Positions 1 through 10,620 of a stretch of 64,000 nucleotides of DNA are shown here, piece by piece. The stretch covers positions 11,738,001-11,802,000 of the forward strand of contig JAIVEN010000013.1 of NCBI GenBank assembly GCA_026686845.1, in the 5' to 3' direction. Position 1 is the stretch's first letter, and each line of letters opens with the position of its first letter. A program made the translations under genes and the position numbers. The stretch is from Adenanthera pavonina. Taxonomy: Eukaryota > Streptophyta > Magnoliopsida > Fabales > Fabaceae. Below the pieces are notes generated by a model. The model ran no database searches, was not told where the DNA came from, and saw only the letters and a program-made list of their open reading frames with translations.

Positions 1-134
1 AAACTAAAAAGGCCAAAATTTTGGACAAAGCCTTTTTATAGTTACGAAAGAAATAGAAAATATTACAAAATATGAAAAAGGTATAGAAGAACCTTTAAAC
101 CAAAAATGAAGGATGAATTCCACCGAAAAAAAAA

Positions 135-383
135 ATGAAGGATGAAAGTTATGAAAGAAATAAAAGAGATATAGTGTGCTATAAGTGTGGACAATTTGGG
201 TATTATGCTAATAAGTGTAAAACAAAGAAAATGATTAGAACATTATCTATAAGTGAAGAAAATAAGCAAAAATTATTAAGAGTATTAATAAATGAGGATT
301 ATTCTGAATCAGAAGAACAATACTCTTATGAAGAGAAGAAGGAGAAGAGGAAGAACACATTTATCAAATACAAGAAGAAATAG
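135..383 (+). pseudogene. Pararetrovirus coat-protein C-terminal fragment with degenerate zinc knuckle
   Basis: The 82-residue open frame contains a Cys-X2-Cys-X4-(Tyr)-X4-Cys pattern at residues 15-28. The normal CCHC knuckle of these nucleic-acid-binding coat proteins has histidine where this copy has Tyr23. A stretch rich in glutamate, serine and lysine follows, as is usual after the knuckle. The upstream part (1-134) is also basic but interrupted. This is a remnant, not a working gene. The frame ends at a TAG at 381-383 and related residues resume in other frames. Confidence 0.58.
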
Positions 384-776
384 AATCATCAAATTGAATG
401 AGCAAAATGTTTAGGACCTAGATTATGTGGATGTGAAGAATGTATTGTAAATAATAAAGGAAAATACATTAATACGATAAATAGAGAAAATATTCAATTT
501 TTAGTAGATATAGTAGAAAAAATAGATGATGAGGACATAAAAAGACAATACATTTTGAAAACAAAAGATATACTAGACATAAATGAAAAGGAAACAGAAA
601 AACCGCCTCATATAACTATGAAAGATACACTAAAGAAATTTGATAATAAAACATCTCAAGTAGGGATAAAGGAATTGCAACAAGAAATTAGAAATATTAA
701 AGAAGAAATAAAAGAATTAAAAAAAGAATGAAGTAAAGAATTAGAAATCTTATAAATAAAAGCAAAGCTTGAAGAA

Positions 777-1151
777 ATGACCACAAGAAAATTAATAATA
801 GAATCAGATAGTGAAGATGATAGAGAAGTACCAACAAAAGAAGATCACAAAAAATTTATACAAAGAATTTCCCAAATAACATACCTAAAATGGTATTGTC
901 AAGTAAATATATTAACAAATAGAGAATATTCAAGGAATATGATAGTTCTAATAGACTCAAGGACAGATATGAACTATAGACAAGAAGGGTTAGTACCCAC
1001 TAGATATTATGAAAAGACATTAGAGAAACTGTTAACCGCTAACAGTAATAAATTGGACATACAATACAAATTATCCAACGCTTATAAATGTAACCAAGGA
1101 ATATGTTTTAAGAATATATTTTCTCCGTTCATATTTATAAAATGTTATTGA
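777..1151 (+). pseudogene. Pararetrovirus aspartic-protease fragment
   Basis: A 124-residue open frame begins with an acidic linker and then resembles the pepsin-like protease of plant pararetroviruses: an Ile-Asp-Ser-x-x-Asp active-site segment, a Gly-Leu-Val-Pro-Thr segment, and a later Asn-Gln-Gly-Ile-Cys segment. The position after Asp-Ser in the active-site triplet is Arg instead of the near-invariant Gly (about nt 950-970), so the protease would not be expected to work. The frame loses similarity near residue 115. It belongs with the knuckle-bearing fragment upstream. Confidence 0.6.
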
Positions 1152-1440
1152 CCAATACATGGATATTAAGGAGAGTTAGTTATACTGTCAAAATTACAAA
1201 AAATTACTATAATTTTCCAATTTCACCTCTACTGCTCATTCAAGTAGTAATAATTATTTGTGGAGTAAAAAGTAGAATAATTTACGAGATAATAAAGTTA
1301 TTGAAGATAAAGTCAGAAATTCATATAAAAATTTAACACTATAACTTATAAATATGACCAAATAAATCTTCTAGATAACACTTTATAAATGGGATCAGAT
1401 AGAATACTTATTTTAGTTAAAAACTTAATTGAGTGAATTA

Positions 1441-2726
1441 TGTAACATCCTGAAATTCCCTATTTGTACATGGTGAATTATTATCTATGAAATGTGATAT
1501 ATGGCATGAATGAAAATTTTATGTGAAAATCCTGATATTTAGCCTATAAAAATATTAATGTGATCCTATCACACGAGTCGGATCTTATTGGCAATTATAA
1601 AAAAATTATGGGTCATTAATGGTAAATATTTTTAATTTGTAAATTAGCAAGAAATTTGCAAATCAAACCCTAGAGTGTTTTTATAGTATCCTAATTGATG
1701 CCATTGGGCCTTGATAAGATGGAAAAGTCCAAAGGAAGAAGTAACTTGGCCAAGAGATGATTTATTAAAAATAAATTGTGGAGTTAATGAACTGGGACCA
1801 TTATTTGTTAAGAATAGGCAAGCCCAAGTCTATAAAGAAGAGGAATGGAATATTTGGATATTTTTTACAATTTTAGAAAATTTTTCAAAAAGTCCTAAGT
1901 GTTATTGGGTCAAATTGAAATGTTTAGATCCAATAAGTATAATGCTCCATTTTTATTGGATCAAACCACTATTCATGAGTCTAAATATACTAGAGAAATT
2001 ATAAATGAATCTAAATTATTTTTCTAGGCCCTAGAGTATATGAAAAATTTTATTGGACAAAAATTACTTCATAAAAGTCTGAAAATAATATGAGCTCCAA
2101 ATTGGGCTCTTTTCTTTCTAACCAAGCCTAATTATTTGTGAGACCCTTCTTGGGCTAGAGAGAGCCAAGAAATGACATCCAAGAGAGGGAGAAAAGGAGT
2201 GGAAATCATGTTGCTAACAATGCAAGAAAAAGGAACAAATTTGGACCCTTGAATCAAAGTTAGATCAATAGCTAAAATTCATTCACTTTCTCTATAAATA
2301 AAGAGCTCCTCCCCTCCCATTTTTCACATCTAAAACATGATCTAGGGAGAGAGTGTAGAGAGAGGAAGAAGTCTTGAAGAAAGGGAGGAGGAAGAAGGAG
2401 GAAGAGAAGGAAGAAATTCTAGGGTTTTCTCCAAGGTAACATCTATCCTTATTCTTACATTTTATTTTTAAGTAGTTGGTTTGATTTAATTTTATGTTGC
2501 CATAATTATGAAAAATATGTTTTAATAGTATGAAAGTGTTTATCTTTGGATCAAAGCTAGGATTTTGCTTAAAATATGGTATGATCATACATAAATATGC
2601 TTGAATATTGATGAACATGTATGAATTTTGTAAAAACATGCTTTGATCTTGAATTGTTGTGGCAACCTCATGAAATCACTTTTTTATGCCAATTACTTAA
2701 TTAATATAATGTTTGAATGTGATAAT
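1441..2726 (+). mobile_element. Left part of a Ty3-like LTR, cut by a second LTR at 2727
   Basis: The segment starts with TGTAACATCC, a common beginning of plant Ty3-like LTRs. It contains a TATA-like site (2291-2300) followed by a strongly purine-rich leader (about 2340-2420). The same plan, promoter then purine-rich leader, is seen on the minus strand of the complete LTR at 53706-57247. The expected right end is missing because another TGTAAC sequence begins at 2727. No TSD could be established. Nothing protein-coding was recognised. Confidence 0.45.
2291..2300 (+). promoter_or_regulatory. TATA box of the 1441 LTR
   Basis: TCTATAAATA is followed within 50 bp by a GA-rich leader, so it is the likely LTR core promoter. 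Confidence 0.4.
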
Positions 2727-5413
2727 TGTAACACTCATACTATTAATATTTAAGTTTTAAAGCCTAATTATTTGAGTTTTTGGATTAATGGGATGGTAAT
2801 GAAAATTTAGGAAAAATATTATTGAGGTTTTTGTAAGTTGAAGGAGTCCAAGTGAAGTCCCCCAGCCTAAAAGCCTAAAGCTAAAATAAAAAAGGAAAAG
2901 AAAATTAAAATTATATATATAATAGTAAAACAAAATTAAAAAAAGAAAAGAAAAGAGGAAAGGAGTAAGAGGCATTGCGCATTTCCCCAAACATAAAAGA
3001 AGGCATCATGCCTTATTGAAAAGAAGGAAAGGTCGCACAGGGGCGACCAACTTAAAAAATGAAAGGTAGGGAAAGAAAGGTTCAAAGAAGCAGAGAGGAG
3101 GGCATTCTAAATGTGATCAGGCTCAATTCTTTGGAGGATTCTTGGCCAAAGTTCTTGTGGTAAATGTTTTTTTCCTTTCTGTCCCCCCTCTTTTATTCAC
3201 GTTCAGCACTGTTCACCAACTTGGGGGTTGGATATTTTCAATCTTATTGCTTTAATGCCAGCTTGGGAATTGTTGGGAAAGCTTAGAAATGATGTCTAAT
3301 GCTTGTTCTCACCTGGAGTGTCGTTGTATTGTATGATTTCATAAGTTGTAGGCTGAGTTTTTTAATTTAAGTTTGAACTCTAAGTGGGTCAATTGGGGAA
3401 AACAAAATTACTTTAGGTTAAGGCTATGAAATTGTTATCGGAAGCTTTTATGGATGTTCATGAGTGTGTATATCAAGTTTTGTGTAAATTGGAGTTGATT
3501 TGAGTTATTCTAACTTGAAGTTTTTTGAGTTTATCAATACCTGAAATTGAGGGTTTATTGCATCTTAAATGACTTAGTTAAAAATATTGTTCTAGAAGCT
3601 TCTTATGATGCTAGAGAATGTGTTGAACAAGTTTGGTAAGATTAAAAGTTGATTTGTTATATAAAAAATTTTACTTGAAAATGTAACTTTATTGAAACAT
3701 CGAATGTTTGTGAATTATGGAATAATTGAAAATTCTTATTGTTGGGTCATTGAAGTTGTCCTTATGCATTTCTGGAACATTGAGAATATGTGTATAAGGT
3801 TTTTATGCAATTTGGATTTGATTTGTTAGATAATCACTTGCTCAAAAATGTAACTTTGAAAATGTTAAAGGTAATGTGTCAAATTAGCTAAAAATAGCTA
3901 AAAATTGAAAATTTATTGTGGTTGATCTTTGTAACTTCATACTTAGCCTTTGGAATGTTGTAAGACAAATTGTGAAAAGTTTTTTTTATGTTTGGATTTG
4001 ACTTGTTTCTGAATGGACTTGTTTGGACCATGATTTAATGTGACTTTATTCGTATATTTTAAGAAGGTGGGAAATTCTATGGATATTGGGTAACTCTTTG
4101 GAGCTTGTTGAGTTTGAAATTGAGTTGCAATAGTTGAGTAGGTAGAATTCATGGCTTTTGGCTCTTAATGGTCAGGTATGCATTGCAATGGCTAAGGTAT
4201 AAAACAATTATTTTCTTGAATATTTTAGCTCTCAAGCATGAGTATCCTACTCCATTCATACTCGATATGCTACTTGTTTTCATGCTTTTAAGGTAATCAG
4301 AATTCCTTACCCTAAATCATTTGCTTTATTCACTACTTAGTTTCTTGTATGCATGTATATTTGTATTGATGTTTGAACTGTTGTGATTGTAGCCGATTGT
4401 GGTTGTTAGATTGCCTTGGATTAAGTACCTCATGAGTATGTGTTGCTAAGGTATGTCATGTGTGTGGTAGCATGTGTATCTCACAAGTGTGTACTGGCTA
4501 TTACATGCGAGTGAGATCCGTATAGCATGTGTACCTCATGGGTGTATGCTAGCTATATGAGAATTTTGACCCAATGACATGTGTATCTCGCAGGTGTGTG
4601 TTGGCCATCTAGGGAATTGTAATTGTTAGACCGCTTTGGACTATGTACCTCGCTAGTGTGTGCTACCAAAGTGCATCATGTACATGGTAGTATGTGTACC
4701 TTGCGAGTTTGTGCTAACTACCACGTGTGATTGAGAGCTGTATAGCATGTGTATCTCATGGTTATGTGCTAGCTATCTTATCAGGGTGTGACTGTGGGAA
4801 TTATAGTCAACGTTTCTTGGGAGTTTGCTCACCTCTCATGAGGGGTTGGTTATAACCCAATGAATATGTGATTATATTCTAGCTTGTTATTGATTACTTT
4901 TCTTACATATTGACTTTTAGGTATACATGTAGATGTTTCGCAAACGTACTTCCTACAAGTGTGCTGACAATGGCACTGAGGTGATGGGTTCTAGTGGAGC
5001 CTAGCTAATGGTCATGTTAACTTAATAGTTTGTTATTATTGATATTTGAAAACTAGGAATTCAAATAGATGCAAGAGTACCAACTGAAATTTATGATGTT
5101 TCACATTTAACTGTATCAATAGTTCGATTATAATTTTGCTCTTGGTTTCGGAGATTATTATCTCACCCTTTTGGTTTATATTTTTGAGGTGATAACTTTG
5201 TTTGAGCAAGGTAAGACAACCAAAGTTACGTACTCCTACCTATCTCATATGGAGATAAATGTGGAAGTTGGTTGGTATATTTATTTTTTCTCTCACCTTG
5301 GACTTATGCATCATGTTTATGAAATCGCCAAGCTTAGAGTAGACATCTCGAGAATGTTTCCTTTAATTACCATAATATGGATTATATTTTGATTGGAATT
5401 GTCGCTAAGAACC
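2727..5413 (+). mobile_element. Second Ty3-like LTR (or LTR-derived sequence) nested in the 1441 LTR
   Basis: It begins TGTAACACTC directly after the AT-rich end of the first LTR fragment. Inside are GA-rich stretches, several hundred bases of T-rich non-coding sequence, and a degenerate repeat cluster (4427-4775) of a sort common in large plant Ty3-like LTRs. No open frame is convincing. The end is placed at 5413 only because a new TGTAACATCC sequence begins at 5414. No matching TSD was found, so the right border is a guess. Confidence 0.42.
4427..4775 (+). repeat. Degenerate tandem repeat, about seven copies of a 50-60 bp unit
   Basis: Units share GTGTACCTCATGGGTGTGTG-like cores followed by a GCTAGCTAT- or GGCTATTAC-like segment. 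Cores lie near 4427, 4474, 4527, 4583, 4646, 4695 and 4748, with spacing of roughly 47-63 bp. They are imperfect and lie inside the LTR-like sequence that starts at 2727. Confidence 0.55.
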
Positions 5414-6565
5414 TGTAACATCCCCATATTCTGCATGTAATCCAATGACTTATTGATGTTAAGAAATGATGTGGAATTACTCTGAAATGATATGTGATGA
5501 TTAGGGATACTTAGAAATATAATTAAATAAGTTAAAGGTCCAAAACAGTATAAAAAGATCAAAAAAGGGGTTTAAAAGGGGAAAATAGTCATTTTGCTAA
5601 AATGTAAGGTTAAAATGGTCATTTTAGAAAATTAGAGAGAGAAAATAATATTATAATGCTTCAATGCAGGGTAAAAGTACAAGTGATACAGAATATGTGA
5701 GTAGTTCGGAGAAGGAAAAAGTACAGGTACTGTAAAAGACCGATCCCATGTGAATAGTAAATATCGACAAAGTAAGATGAATAATAAAATGTAAGTAAGA
5801 CAAGTAAATCCTACATGAAAAAGTAAATAGCAAAAAGTAGTGGGCCCTACAGATGAAGTACATAAAAAAATATAGGATATAGTAGAAAACCCAGATAAAA
5901 GCACATAAACTAGAGCCAAATGGATATACAAAAATTCAAGATAGTAAACTCTCTCTCCTTCTTTACCAAAACCGAAAATTTAAGGGCCTTAAAGGAGAAA
6001 ATTGCCCTTCCCTCTCTCTCTCACAATGGATAAAATATCTAAGGGCAAAATAGGTAAAGTTATTAAAATAATGAAGATTAATCTCAAGTCATTAGATCAA
6101 AGTATCATCTAAGGGTCCAAATCCTCCCAAGCCTTCTATAAATAGGCTTAATTAAGATGAGAATTTCGTTGGTTTTGCTGCTGTAAATTTTGGCCTTCAT
6201 AATCCAAGCAAGCTAGGTTTAATTATGTGAAGATTGTATAATTAGGTCTAGTATGTGGTAATTAATGAACTAATTGGATGAATAATTACTTGGTTGGTCA
6301 ATTAAGTAATTAGGCCTTAATTATAGTGATTAATTAAGTCTAATAAGCCTTAATTAGTGAGGCGAAGCCTCATTATCAATGGCATGTTAATTGGCTTAGA
6401 GTAATGGTAATTAACTAAGCAAATTGCATGTTAATTGTACATAATAATAATGATTAGGTCATTAATATCAATTAATCTCATTAATTAAGCATGATTTCCC
6501 TAATTCTAATCAATCATTAGTGCATAATGAAAGCCCTTAATCCCTAGTAAACTCCATGATTGCCA
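5414..6565 (+). mobile_element. LTR-like fragment starting TGTAACATCC
   Basis: The segment starts with an LTR-type terminus. It has a long A-rich upstream part, a TATA box (6136-6146), and a downstream part rich in TTAATTA repeats that would be the transcribed leader. No primer-binding site or second LTR was found, and the right end (around 6565, TTGCCA) is uncertain. It lacks clear similarity to the two TGTAAC sequences on its left beyond the first ten bases. Confidence 0.38.
6136..6146 (+). promoter_or_regulatory. TATA box of the 5414 LTR-like fragment
   Basis: CTATAAATAGG is a near-ideal plant TATA box inside LTR-like DNA. Confidence 0.4.
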
Positions 6566-6803
6566 TATTTTTTGCTTATTGGTTTTTAGTTATTTTGTTT
6601 CTTTAGTTGCTAGTTACTTGCCTTGTCTAGTAGTGTTGTTATTTTAATTGCTCTTTAATTTTTGTTAAACCACCCCCCTGGAATGTCTCTTCTTCTCACT
6701 TTTGTCCTACACTTATTCAAATTCTCTTTCTAATCACCAATTCCTCGATTTCGATTCCCCACTACTACTGCATTTAAATTGAGTTAATTTAGTTGCCCTA
6801 CGA
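6566..6803 (+). other. T-rich non-coding stretch, possible LTR end or leader fragment
   Basis: The stretch is T-rich. Near 6730-6803 it has a TCGATTTCGATTCCCC-like phrase and then GTGCC-type sequence ending CTACGACA, reminiscent of the end of some plant Ty3-type LTRs. This is a weak resemblance only, and no open frame is supported. Confidence 0.18.
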
Positions 6804-6812
6804 CAAAGTTAC

Positions 6813-7530
6813 AAGAGACTCGAGTTCAAAGAGAAATCAAAACGTGATAAAGCTAATCAAGCAACTAATGAGGAAGCATGCACACATAAGAGTGAGAGAA
6901 TGTCATATTCATCATACAAAAGAAAAATGGTAAGTCTTATTTGAAATTGTTATATTATTATAGTTTTAATATTTTAAGTTACATGAATTTTGTCCAAATG
7001 ATGTAGGAAGTGGATTTGGGACAGGAAGTCCCTATGCTTGAAGTTTATTAGAAGGTACTATATATTGAGCAAAAATGAGGTTGGGTCCAATTACTAGCCA
7101 CGACTTATGCAAGTGAGGGTTTTATTTTTGTTGATTCACAACTTGTTTTTTCATATTATAAATATATGATTCACAACTTAATTTTTTTGTTGATGAGAAA
7201 CTAATTTGAGAAGCCAAAAGAATGTCAAGATCTAGGCTCAAATTTCTCTAACAATTATTTGTAACTCGATGTTGGAGGAAAAACAAGAAAGTGTATGTGT
7301 ATAGATTTAGATAATTAGCCGGCCTTCTTAGTTCTCACGGGACACCAAGCCACAATTCTGGTGAGCTTGCACAATAGTGGTAGCCAAATTCAATGAGGAA
7401 TACAAAGCGCGGGATCAAATGTTGGAAGCATGACAACAAATGTAGGAAGATAAATTCAAAATGAATGAGGAATTAATGGGGAAAATAATGGCACTGATAG
7501 GCTTAGGAGGTCCTTCTCAACCTTCATGAT
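6813..7530 (+). pseudogene. Broken plant transposase-associated gene (Ptta/En/Spm type)
   Basis: A first piece (about 6813-6930) encodes a Lys-rich segment of the Phe-Lys-Glu-Lys-Ser-Lys-Arg-x-Lys-Ala-Asn type. It is followed by a putative intron (about 6930-7004) and a piece with spaced Trp-Val residues like the 'Thr-His-...-Gly-Trp-Val' block of that family, but interrupted by stops. Farther on (about 7275-7305) is a Lys-Val-Tyr-Val-Tyr-like remnant of the 'Gly-Lys-Arg-Ser-Gly-Tyr-Val' block. At 7395-7525 a coiled-coil-like Gln/Glu/Lys/Met segment remains. Order and spacing fit the family but stops and frame changes are many. Assignment is from memory of the family pattern and is moderate at best. 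Confidence 0.4.
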
Positions 7531-8019
7531 GATGCTGGTGATGAAAATAATGAGGGAGATGATGATAAGGGAAGTGAATGGTGATGGTGATAGTGATAGG
7601 GATGATGAAGAGTAGAATACATGTTAAACAAATATAATACTTGTTATGAATTGTTGTTTTACAAATTATTAGTTGCTAAAGTAATTTAAACTACTAATTT
7701 TGCTTGTTAACTTTGATTTTATTTTGTGTAAAAGGCAATCTCATTCAAAAATTGCATTTACAACAAAAGAGGCCATTCAACAAACGTTAACCTCCAAGAT
7801 ATGTACATGAGAAATAATTACACCAAAGGAATTAAATAAATTGCAAAGTGACAGCTTGTAGGGGTCTGTAAGCTTCTTGACTTTGATTTTGATAATAATG
7901 GAGAATTGTTATTGTTGATTTCTATTCTATACTGAAATATCTATTGTTTATTGTGCTTACTGTAAAATTTGACTGTAGGTTGGTATGCAAAAGAAACAAG
8001 GCATTGCAAAAATTTAAAC

Positions 8020-8469
8020 AGTTCTCACAAAATTTTCCATGAGAATTTCTGTAAGAAAATGAAAAACCACAACTCAATTGGCCCATTTCTCACCAACAAT
8101 ATCCAAGAGAAATTCTTATAGAAATAATATTTGTGATAAATTCTCACAAAGTTCTCATAATTTTAATCTGTCAAAATTTCTCACATATGTTTTTTATGTG
8201 AGAATATATCATAGATTAGAAAAATTTTCATGAAAAAGAATTCGAGAGAAATTCTCACAAAAAGATATTTGTGAGGACATTTTCTCTCAGTTTTATTGTA
8301 TGGAAATTTGCGAGAAAAATGTTCTTAGTGCTTCAATTTGTAGGAAGAGTTCATTTTCCCAAGACTTTTCCCACAAACATCTTTCTCATGTATGGTTGTT
8401 TGTGAGAAAATTCGTGAGAAAGTGGGTTCTCAAAAATTTTAGCTAATATTCTCACGAATTTTGGCAGTG
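8020..8469. repeat. Subterminal repeat region of the CACTA remnant
   Basis: At least ten copies of TTCTCAC or its complement GTGAGAA occur, often paired within 20-40 bp in opposite orientation. Such clusters are the usual transposase-binding regions of CACTA elements. Confidence 0.5.
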
Positions 8470-8796
8470 AAAAAATAGCTATTTTGATGGAGTGATTACG
8501 GTGCTTCTATTTTATATTAGCAAATTTGAATGGTTTAAACTTCCTATTTTAATTTTATTATTTTTTATTACTAATAATTATTGTTTGAAGTTATTTTTAC
8601 AATATTACTTTTTTGCATCTTACTTCTTTTAAAATAAAAAAAATAAAAATAAAAAAAATTATCTATAACATATTATATGGACCATTTATATAAATCTATT
8701 ATATATTATAAAACAGAGGTTGAAGCCACGACATGTCACGATTCCAAACTTCCATATTTTCATGCTAACTATGAAAAAATTTAGCTTCACATATTT

Positions 8797-9690
8797 TAAA
8801 TAATATTTATTTCCTTTTATTTGTTTTCATTTTTCTTTAAATTTGATATGATAACAAATATAGAAATGCAAATCAGATATATATTTGTAAAAAATACAAT
8901 TTGATTAATTAGGTCTAAATCAGTAATTGTTCGGTGAGATCTATATAAATACATATTATGTGAGTTTTTTTTTTACATTATTATGAGATTGTTTTTAGTT
9001 CTAGAGGTATCTTTAAAGGTAAAATTTCATCTCATTATTATTTACAATTTTCTAGTGGCAATTTTTATATTTTTCTCATATTTTATCTTCTTTAGATAAA
9101 TTGTTATGCAATTGTTGAAAATTTTCCTACATAACTAAAATTTAAGGATAGTTCAAATATAGAGATAACCATTTCCTCTCTCATTCTATCATCATATCTT
9201 AAATAATATTTATTTCACTATATATGTTTTCATTTTTTAAAAATTTGATATGATAATAAATATGAAAATACAAATCAGATATATATTTATGGAAAAAATT
9301 GCAATTTGATTATATAAGTCTACATCAATCATTATTTGGTAATATTTATATAAATTCATATTATACAAGTCTTTTTTCACTATTATTGTGAGATTATTTT
9401 TACTTTTGGTGGCATCTTCAAAAGTAAATTTTCATTGTATTATTGTTTGTAATTTTCTGGTACCAATTTTCATATTTTTCCCATCTTTTCCAAATAAACT
9501 ATTATGCAATTATTAAAATTTTTTCTTCACATGAAAAATTCATGAATGATTCAAATATAGAGGTAATCACTTTTTTTCTCATTTTTTTGGTAGACCACTT
9601 CCTCTCTTATTTTACTATCATCTTCTTTTTCCATTTCCTCATACGTTGTTTTCATTTTTTTTTGTTATATGCTTATTTTTTTTAATATTA
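8797..9690. repeat. 403-bp tandem duplication with a partial third copy
   Basis: The sequence from 8797 (TAAATAATATTTATTT) to 9199 is repeated from 9200 to about 9625, and the start of a third copy may remain at about 9630-9690. The copies share long blocks, for example the TTTGATATGATAA and CAAATCAGATATATATTT segments, but differ by many substitutions and small insertions, so the duplication is old. No terminal repeats or coding potential are visible. Confidence 0.75.
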
Positions 9691-10463
9691 TGATTCTACT
9701 TATTTTCCCCATTTATGTTAACGAAACTGTAAATTTGGAATAATCTTTCAAAACACTAAAAAACTTGGCCCTTATGAAGTTCTTTTGTATATTAATTATA
9801 TAATATTGACAATAAGCACTTGTGGATATATAAAAAATTGTGAATTATATGTTAAAATCATATAAATACTTTGTAATTTGACCTTATTTTAGTTTTTCTA
9901 CTATTTTTTTTCACAAGTTTTTCTGCTATATATGTTGAAACATGCATTCATGATATAAAGTATTTTTATATTATTATTTCAATCACAATTTGTTTTCTTT
10001 CATATTTTTAGAAATATACATATGTTTAATTCGTCTATTTTTAGTATTAAGATCATCCTCTGTTTTTGGATTTAAAGGTTTTAAATATGAGTTATTCTTA
10101 CTATATGTTATTCTTGGTTTTCAATAACTTATTAGTTTAAAAGAAAGCACTGAATTTTTTTTCATACTATTGATGTCTAATATCTTTCTTAATATTTAAT
10201 TTCTGTTTTTTTTTTGTTATAACTACTACTTCACTCAAGTTAAGTAAAAATTGCAAATTGGAATGTTCATGACCATTGATTCAAATGTTTTAATTTAAAG
10301 TGAGTTTTTTATATAAGAGATTTGTATTTTAAATGCCAACAACATATCCTATTTATACTTATTTTATTATATTCATTTATATAATTTAATTAAATATACC
10401 TGGAACTCCTCGTCCATCGCACATGTCAAACCAAAAGAAAAAACCAAGTGCAACTTTTAATAA
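9691..10463. other. AT-rich intergenic DNA downstream of CHI
   Basis: No feature was recognised. The sequence is T-rich with homopolymer runs and no supported open frame. Confidence 0.5.
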
Positions 10464-10469
10464 TTTATT
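10464..10469 (-). terminator. Possible poly(A) signal of CHI
   Basis: On the minus strand the hexamer AATAAA lies about 150 nt after the CHI stop codon, a normal distance for a plant 3' UTR. Confidence 0.4.
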
Positions 10470-10620
10470 GTTGCTCATGAAACACATAAAGACACACACC
10501 GAAGACTAATTAAGTTCATAATTATTAAGGAGGGATACAAAGACAAAGCTTAGTTTACCAAAAAAAGGAAAAGACAAAGCTTAACAACACATTCATCTTC
10601 ATCTTCCAATGTTTCCATCT

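Larger units (their letters stand above)
1..1440 (+). mobile_element. Endogenous pararetrovirus (Caulimoviridae-like) fragment, decayed
   Basis: A stretch on the plus strand keeps, in the right order, the end of a coat-protein-like region (lysine/arginine/tyrosine-rich), a zinc-knuckle-like motif (about 177-218), a lysine/glutamate-rich linker, and a retropepsin-like segment (about 880-1130). This order is typical of plant pararetrovirus polyproteins, and the spacing resembles endogenous florendovirus/petuvirus-type copies. The reading frame is broken by stops between 383 and 777 and again after 1151. No reverse transcriptase part follows, because an LTR-like sequence begins at 1441. The copy is a dead fragment, truncated at the left by the window edge. 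Family assignment comes from motif order and phrase-level resemblance only. Confidence 0.62.
6804..8469 (+). mobile_element. CACTA (En/Spm-like) transposon remnant, right end preserved
   Basis: The right end at 8469 reads, on the minus strand, CACTGCCAAAATTCGTGAGA, a CACT-type terminus as expected for this superfamily. The last 450 bp carry many short subterminal repeats in both orientations (TTTGTGAGAA / TTCTCAC). To the left is a broken gene resembling the plant Ptta/En/Spm accessory transposase family (see 6813-7530). No matching left terminal repeat was found, so the element is truncated on the left. The main (TNPD-type) transposase was not seen. Confidence 0.5.
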
